This document shows, in pieces, positions 31,672 to 34,894 of a DNA stretch of 34,894 bases (position 1 is its first letter; each line of letters opens with the position of its first letter). The notes under the pieces are model-generated. The model was not told the origin of the DNA, searched no databases, and saw only the letters and a program-made list of their open reading frames with translations. The translations under genes were made by a program, and so were the position numbers. This DNA comes from Saprospiraceae bacterium. Lineage in GTDB: Bacteria; Bacteroidota; Bacteroidia; Chitinophagales; Saprospiraceae. Where the stretch lies: positions 1-34,894 of the forward strand of contig JAEUUV010000187.1 in the NCBI GenBank assembly GCA_016787285.1. The letters run 5' to 3'.

Positions 31672-32757
31672 TCAAAACCTTCGTATTGCCCGAACGCGAA
31701 ACGAAGATGTTTTGGCTGACGAATTCTGGGCGCCTCCGTTGAAATTCTGCGACCAGGCATCGGTTCCGCTGACCGAACTGGAACTCCAGTACGAGGCATT
31801 GGAAAACCCGCCCAGGCCGACGGCTTTCAGGTTGTCGTACATCAGGTCCAGTTCGTCTTTAGTGGGCAAAAACCAGTCGCTATATCCGTTGAGCACCAAT
31901 TCGTCGCACAGACGCGCGGGGATTCCGGAGGTTGAGCAGCTGTCTATAATGGATTGGGTGTTGGCCAAACCACTACCTCGCTTCGTTCCGTAGGCATGCG
32001 TAATCGGCGTACCGGAACAGCCCCAGGCGACGCCGGTGGACTGATCCGTTTCAGCGGCAATCAGGCCGTGCTGGCCCTTGGAGTCCACATAAAAAATGAT
32101 GCCCCCGCCGTACGATTCGCCCACCTGGCGCACGCTGCCGGTGATGTGTTGCCAACGGGCGCCGTCGTAGTAGTAAAATCCTTTCAGCAAATCGGTTTGG
32201 TAAACTACTGTACCTGCGTCCGGTTGCCCAATAGCCTTTTTTTGTGCATCGGTCATGCGGGGAATCAGCAAGCCTTTTGCCGTTGAATTGATGTCCAGAA
32301 TAGCCGAAGCAGCCGGGCTTGTTGTCCCGATGCCGACCGCTGCACCCGAGGTAAATTCGTTGCCTGTGCCCAATAAGGCCAACCCTGCCGGCGCGGCGGT
32401 GAGGCGCGGGCGTGGCATATACTCCGCACCGGAGCCGCTACCGAGACTCACGCCAAGGTAGTAGGCCTGATTAAACGGAGCCGTCAGAGCGGCCCCCGAG
32501 CCGAGGATCACGTTGTATTTCCCGCCGGTGACTTTCACACCGTTGAACACATCGCTCCAGACCAGATCGGCGGGCAGGGTGCTGGTGGCGCTTTTCCAGA
32601 GTTTGAACGTAAGTTGGTACGTGCTGTCGAGAGCGGCCTGACCGTTGTCCTGCACAAGAATGCCCTGAAGCGACAGGGTTGCATTTTGGGATCGTCCGGT
32701 TTTTGGACAGCAAAACACAACGGCAACATAGACAAGGGCGAAGAGTATATTTTTCAT
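31672..32757 (-). CDS. Surface protein with fibre-like N-terminal module and DUF1566/Lcl C-terminal domain (copy 3)
   Basis: A 361-residue secreted protein (signal peptide MKNILFALVYVAVVFCCPKTGRSQ). The N-terminal module (about 25-200) reads QGILVQDNGQ, YQLTFKLWKS, then GIGTTSPAASAILDINSTAKGL and LIPRMTDAQKKAI, and ends GFYYYDGARW. This recurrent Bacteroidota layout recalls phage tail-fibre or trimeric head regions. The C-terminal domain (about 215-361) is DUF1566/Lcl-type, a C-type-lectin-like fold: GGGIIFYVDSKGQHGLIAA, GYSDWFLPTKDELDLMYDNL, YWSSSSV and the terminal RVRAIRRF. It has no sorting domain, so export beyond the periplasm is unclear. It is the third of three tandem paralogs and precedes the giant LamG gene. 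Probably a ligand-binding surface protein; the ligand is unknown. Confidence 0.87.
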   Translation of the reverse strand: MKNILFALVYVAVVFCCPKTGRSQNATLSLQGILVQDNGQAALDSTYQLTFKLWKSATSTLPADLVWSDVFNGVKVTGGKYNVILGSGAALTAPFNQAYYLGVSLGSGSGAEYMPRPRLTAAPAGLALLGTGNEFTSGAAVGIGTTSPAASAILDINSTAKGLLIPRMTDAQKKAIGQPDAGTVVYQTDLLKGFYYYDGARWQHITGSVRQVGESYGGGIIFYVDSKGQHGLIAAETDQSTGVAWGCSGTPITHAYGTKRGSGLANTQSIIDSCSTSGIPARLCDELVLNGYSDWFLPTKDELDLMYDNLKAVGLGGFSNASYWSSSSVSGTDAWSQNFNGGAQNSSAKTSSFRVRAIRRF

Positions 32758-32801
32758 AAAAAAAGGAAGTTGAATCGTTGCGGGGCTTTCAGAACGTATG
32801 C

Positions 32802-33965
32802 CTAGAAGGCGCGAACAGGGCGCACACGGCAGTTGCTGGTCTTGGTTTTTTGGCCCTGGGTGCCACTGCCGAAATTGATGAACCAGGCATCGTCGGAGTC
32901 ATTGAAAACACTGGTTGAACTGTAATAATCGGAAGAATCATTCATGGAGGTGACAAAACTCCCGATTCCTTGCAGCCGCAAATTCTGGTACATCAACCGG
33001 AGTTCTTCCAGAGAGGGTAAAAACCAGTCGCTGTAGCCGTCTGTCGTTACTAACTCATGGCAGACATAAGCAGCTCGAAAGTCCTCTTTGTCGCCGGCCT
33101 GAAGCATCATAGTAAGGGTATTTTCCAGCCCTGTTCCGACCTCAGTGCCGCCGGCTTCGCTGGCAGTACCCGCATTGGAAGAGGCCCAGTACCAGGTGCT
33201 GCCGGCTCCCATGGAAGGCGACACCGTCACATCGGCCGGTGCTGCCACCAAGCCGTGCTGCCCCGTTTCGTCCACATAAAATACGTAACCACCTTCGTGA
33301 AGGGAGCCAAGCGCTATGGGCGACACATTGAGCGATGCAATTGGTTGCCAGGCCGCAGCCGTACCGTTGCGAAAATAAAAGCCGGGGTCATTGTCGGTTT
33401 GGAACACAAGCAGTCCGTCGGCCGGGCTTGCGATGGCATTGCGTTGCACCTGTGTCATACGCGGAATCAGCATCCCTTTTTCTGTGGATTCCACAGCAAG
33501 TAAAGCGCTGGTCGTATCCGGACGGGCAGTACCCACGCCCATCGGTCCGGTGGAGGGCAGGATGTTGTTTTGCCCCTGAAGTGACAACACGAATGGCGCC
33601 GAAGTCAGCAAGGGTCGGGGTTGCAATTCCGGCCCGGAACTCATGCTTATACCAAGGTAATACGCCTGATCGAAGGGTGCATCCAGCGGCTGCGATCCGG
33701 TACCCAACAGTACATTGTACACCCCGCCCGTAATTTCCACATCGGTAAACGAATCCTCCCAAACCTTGTCGGAAGTGTTGGTACTGGTGGGGTCTTTCCA
33801 GAGTTTGAATTTGAGGGTGTAGGTGCCGTCGTCTACGGCTTTGCCGTCGTTTTTGCGCAGTACGCCCTGTACGGACAGGACGGCCGTTTGGGCATGGAGC
33901 GTCGAAACGAAAACGGAAAAGAACAGCGCAAACACGGAGGTTCGAAAAGCGATTGAATTTTTCAT
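32802..33965 (-). CDS. Surface protein with fibre-like N-terminal module and DUF1566/Lcl C-terminal domain (copy 2)
   Basis: Start set at the ATG at 33965 (MKNSIAFRTSVFALFFSVFVSTLHAQ); the frame can be opened four codons earlier only from a TTG. The product is 387 residues and has the same plan as its neighbours: SVQGVLRKNDGKAVDDGTYTLKFKLWKD, GVGTARPDTTSALLAVESTEKG, LIPRMTQVQRNAI, GFYFRNGTAAAW, then the Lcl domain HEGGYVFYVDETGQHGLVAA, GYSDWFLPSLEELRLMYQNL, ending RVRPVRAF. The Lcl domain carries an extra segment with WYWASSNAG and is the most divergent of the three. It starts 77 bp after the upstream paralog, across a palindromic repeat, and 44 bp before the next one, so a polycistronic unit is likely unless the palindrome terminates. 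Function unknown. Confidence 0.87.
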   Translation of the reverse strand: MKNSIAFRTSVFALFFSVFVSTLHAQTAVLSVQGVLRKNDGKAVDDGTYTLKFKLWKDPTSTNTSDKVWEDSFTDVEITGGVYNVLLGTGSQPLDAPFDQAYYLGISMSSGPELQPRPLLTSAPFVLSLQGQNNILPSTGPMGVGTARPDTTSALLAVESTEKGMLIPRMTQVQRNAIASPADGLLVFQTDNDPGFYFRNGTAAAWQPIASLNVSPIALGSLHEGGYVFYVDETGQHGLVAAPADVTVSPSMGAGSTWYWASSNAGTASEAGGTEVGTGLENTLTMMLQAGDKEDFRAAYVCHELVTTDGYSDWFLPSLEELRLMYQNLRLQGIGSFVTSMNDSSDYYSSTSVFNDSDDAWFINFGSGTQGQKTKTSNCRVRPVRAF

Positions 33966-33990
33966 CGGAGGAAACAATGGTTCGATTGAA

Positions 33991-34039
33991 AGCGACGCAA
34001 ACCTGCCGGCTTTTGAAAACCCGGCAGGTTTGCGTCGCT
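33991..34039. repeat. Palindromic repeat (18-19-bp stem), relative of the 241-275 palindrome
   Basis: The arms AGCGACGCAAACCTGCCGG (33991-34009) and their exact complement (34021-34039) enclose a single C:C mismatch, a TTTT/AAAA pairing and a central G at 34015. The 33-bp core 33999-34031 aligns without gaps to 242-274. It lies between two same-strand paralogs, so it could attenuate or stabilise the transcript. No T-run follows on the minus strand. Confidence 0.8.
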
Positions 34040-34042
34040 AAA

Positions 34043-34894
34043 TTAAAAAGCCCGGATGACCCGTATCTGATGCGCGGTGGTTTTCGCACCCGTACTTGGC
34101 GTGGTGGCGGCAGTACCGGTGAATTGCATACGCCAGGCAGTTGTGGCGTCTATTTCAGAAGAACTCCAGTAATATGCGTTGGCACTAAAGCCACCCAAGC
34201 CGGCTACATGCAGGTTTTTGTGCATGAGTTCCAGTTCATCTTTGGAAGGCAGGTACCAGTCGCTGTATCCGTTGATGATCAGATCATCGGCACGTTCGGC
34301 AGCCAGATCGGCAACCCCGCCGCCGCCAATAGCCGCACAAGGGTCGCGCACGATGGAAGTGGTATTGGCTTGCCCGCTGCCGATGGCCGTCCCTCTGGCT
34401 GCCGCTACGTTCACCCCCGAGCAGCCCCAGGCGCTCGTAACGCCATCAAAACCCGGGTTGACGCTGGGTGATGCGATCAGCCCGTTTACTCCTGAAGGCT
34501 CCAGATAAAAAATAATACCTCCCTGGTAGGTGTCGCCGATTTGGTGCGATGTAATGCTGGTGAATTCTTTAACCGACTTCCATGCAGATCCCGAGTAATA
34601 GTAAAAACCGGAAATGTCATCGGTTTGAAAAATCAAAAGTCCTGTTGCCGGGCCGGCAATAGCATCCCGTTGTGCCTTGGTCATGCGGGGGAACAACAAG
34701 CCTCTGGTTGTGGATGACACCTCCATCTGTGCGCTGGCATTAGGTGTCGTGGTACCCACGCCTACGCTTCCGCTTGATGGAAAAATATTGGTGCTGCCCA
34801 ACAGTGACAGCGCGTATGGCGCCGAGGCCAAACGAGGGCGTGGGATGAACTCGTCCCCGCTGCCTGTACCAAGGCTCACACCGAGGAAGTACGG
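34043..34894 (-). CDS. Surface protein with fibre-like module and DUF1566/Lcl C-terminal domain (copy 1, 5' end outside window)
   Basis: The frame runs off the right edge, so the start and signal peptide are not visible; at least 283 residues are coded here. The visible part begins in the fibre-like module (YFLGVSLGTGSGDEFIPRPRL, as in copy 3), then GSVGVGTTTPNASAQMEVSS, LLFPRMTKAQRDAI and GFYYYSGSAW. The Lcl domain follows: YQGGIIFYLEPSGVNGLIAS, AWGCSGVNV, GYSDWYLPSKDELELMHKNL and YYWSSSEI, ending QIRVIRAF. It is closer to copy 3 (shared AWGCSG and G-SG-ANT-SI) than to copy 2. Its stop lies 3 bp from the palindromic repeat. More paralogs may lie beyond the window. Confidence 0.87.
   Translation of the reverse strand, partial: PYFLGVSLGTGSGDEFIPRPRLASAPYALSLLGSTNIFPSSGSVGVGTTTPNASAQMEVSSTTRGLLFPRMTKAQRDAIAGPATGLLIFQTDDISGFYYYSGSAWKSVKEFTSITSHQIGDTYQGGIIFYLEPSGVNGLIASPSVNPGFDGVTSAWGCSGVNVAAARGTAIGSGQANTTSIVRDPCAAIGGGGVADLAAERADDLIINGYSDWYLPSKDELELMHKNLHVAGLGGFSANAYYWSSSEIDATTAWRMQFTGTAATTPSTGAKTTAHQIRVIRAF

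Noticed and set aside
31672-34894. A diversity-generating retroelement
   Set aside because: Target-like proteins are present, but no reverse transcriptase, accessory protein or template repeat was found in the window.
31672-34894. A prophage tail region, suggested by the fibre-like modules
   Set aside because: No capsid, terminase, tail tube, baseplate, lysis or integrase genes are near, and the two copies with visible N-termini carry signal peptides.

Overview
The window looks like a chromosomal segment of a gliding-type, polysaccharide-using Bacteroidota. A Saprospiria/Cytophagia-like lineage is my guess, but the class cannot be fixed from this sequence. The evidence: a hybrid two-component regulator with a double seven-bladed propeller; at least three proteins ending in type IX secretion (T9SS) type A or type B sorting domains; a DUF4382 lipoprotein; a mini PspC-like protein; and TAnnTTTG boxes, the Bacteroidota -7 promoter element, upstream of many genes. 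No rRNA, tRNA, CRISPR array, IS element or phage integrase was seen. No gene-free stretch exceeds about 220 bp.

Layout. (1) 1-6520: end of a LolD/MacB-type ABC ATPase, then on the minus strand a Wzx-like flippase, a 1450-residue hybrid sensor/AraC regulator and a small secreted protein. (2) 6716-11378: a bile acid:sodium symporter-family transporter, a T9SS-exported choice-of-anchor B protein, a Uma2 nuclease-like protein, and a convergent DUF4382 lipoprotein. (3) 11547-15144: an M23 peptidase with an unusual zinc motif, a type B-sorted surface protein and a MazG-like pyrophosphohydrolase. (4) 15265-21267: a tight five-gene operon of Gfo/Idh/MocA dehydrogenase, amidohydrolase, kanamycin-nucleotidyltransferase-like protein, NagA-like deacetylase and altronate dehydratase-like protein. 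It is preceded by helically phased T-tracts and a perfect inverted repeat. This is the best candidate for an undescribed pathway. (5) 21272-24479: an orphan DNA methyltransferase, a stand-alone sorting-domain-like secreted protein, a GH29 alpha-L-fucosidase and a mini PspC-like protein. (6) 24587-34894, all minus strand: three tandem paralogous surface proteins (fibre-like N-terminal module plus DUF1566/Lcl C-terminal domain; the first is cut by the window edge), then a 2342-residue LamG/T9SS giant, closed by a strong terminator.

How it fits together. Fucosidase, amino-sugar-type deacetylase, sugar dehydrogenase and sugar-acid dehydratase together suggest use of decorated polysaccharides or glycoproteins. 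No SusC/SusD pair, dedicated sugar transporter or sugar kinase lies in the window, so any complete pathway must use genes elsewhere. Two copies of a dispersed palindrome (241-275 and 33991-34039) share a 33-bp core with covarying stem positions.
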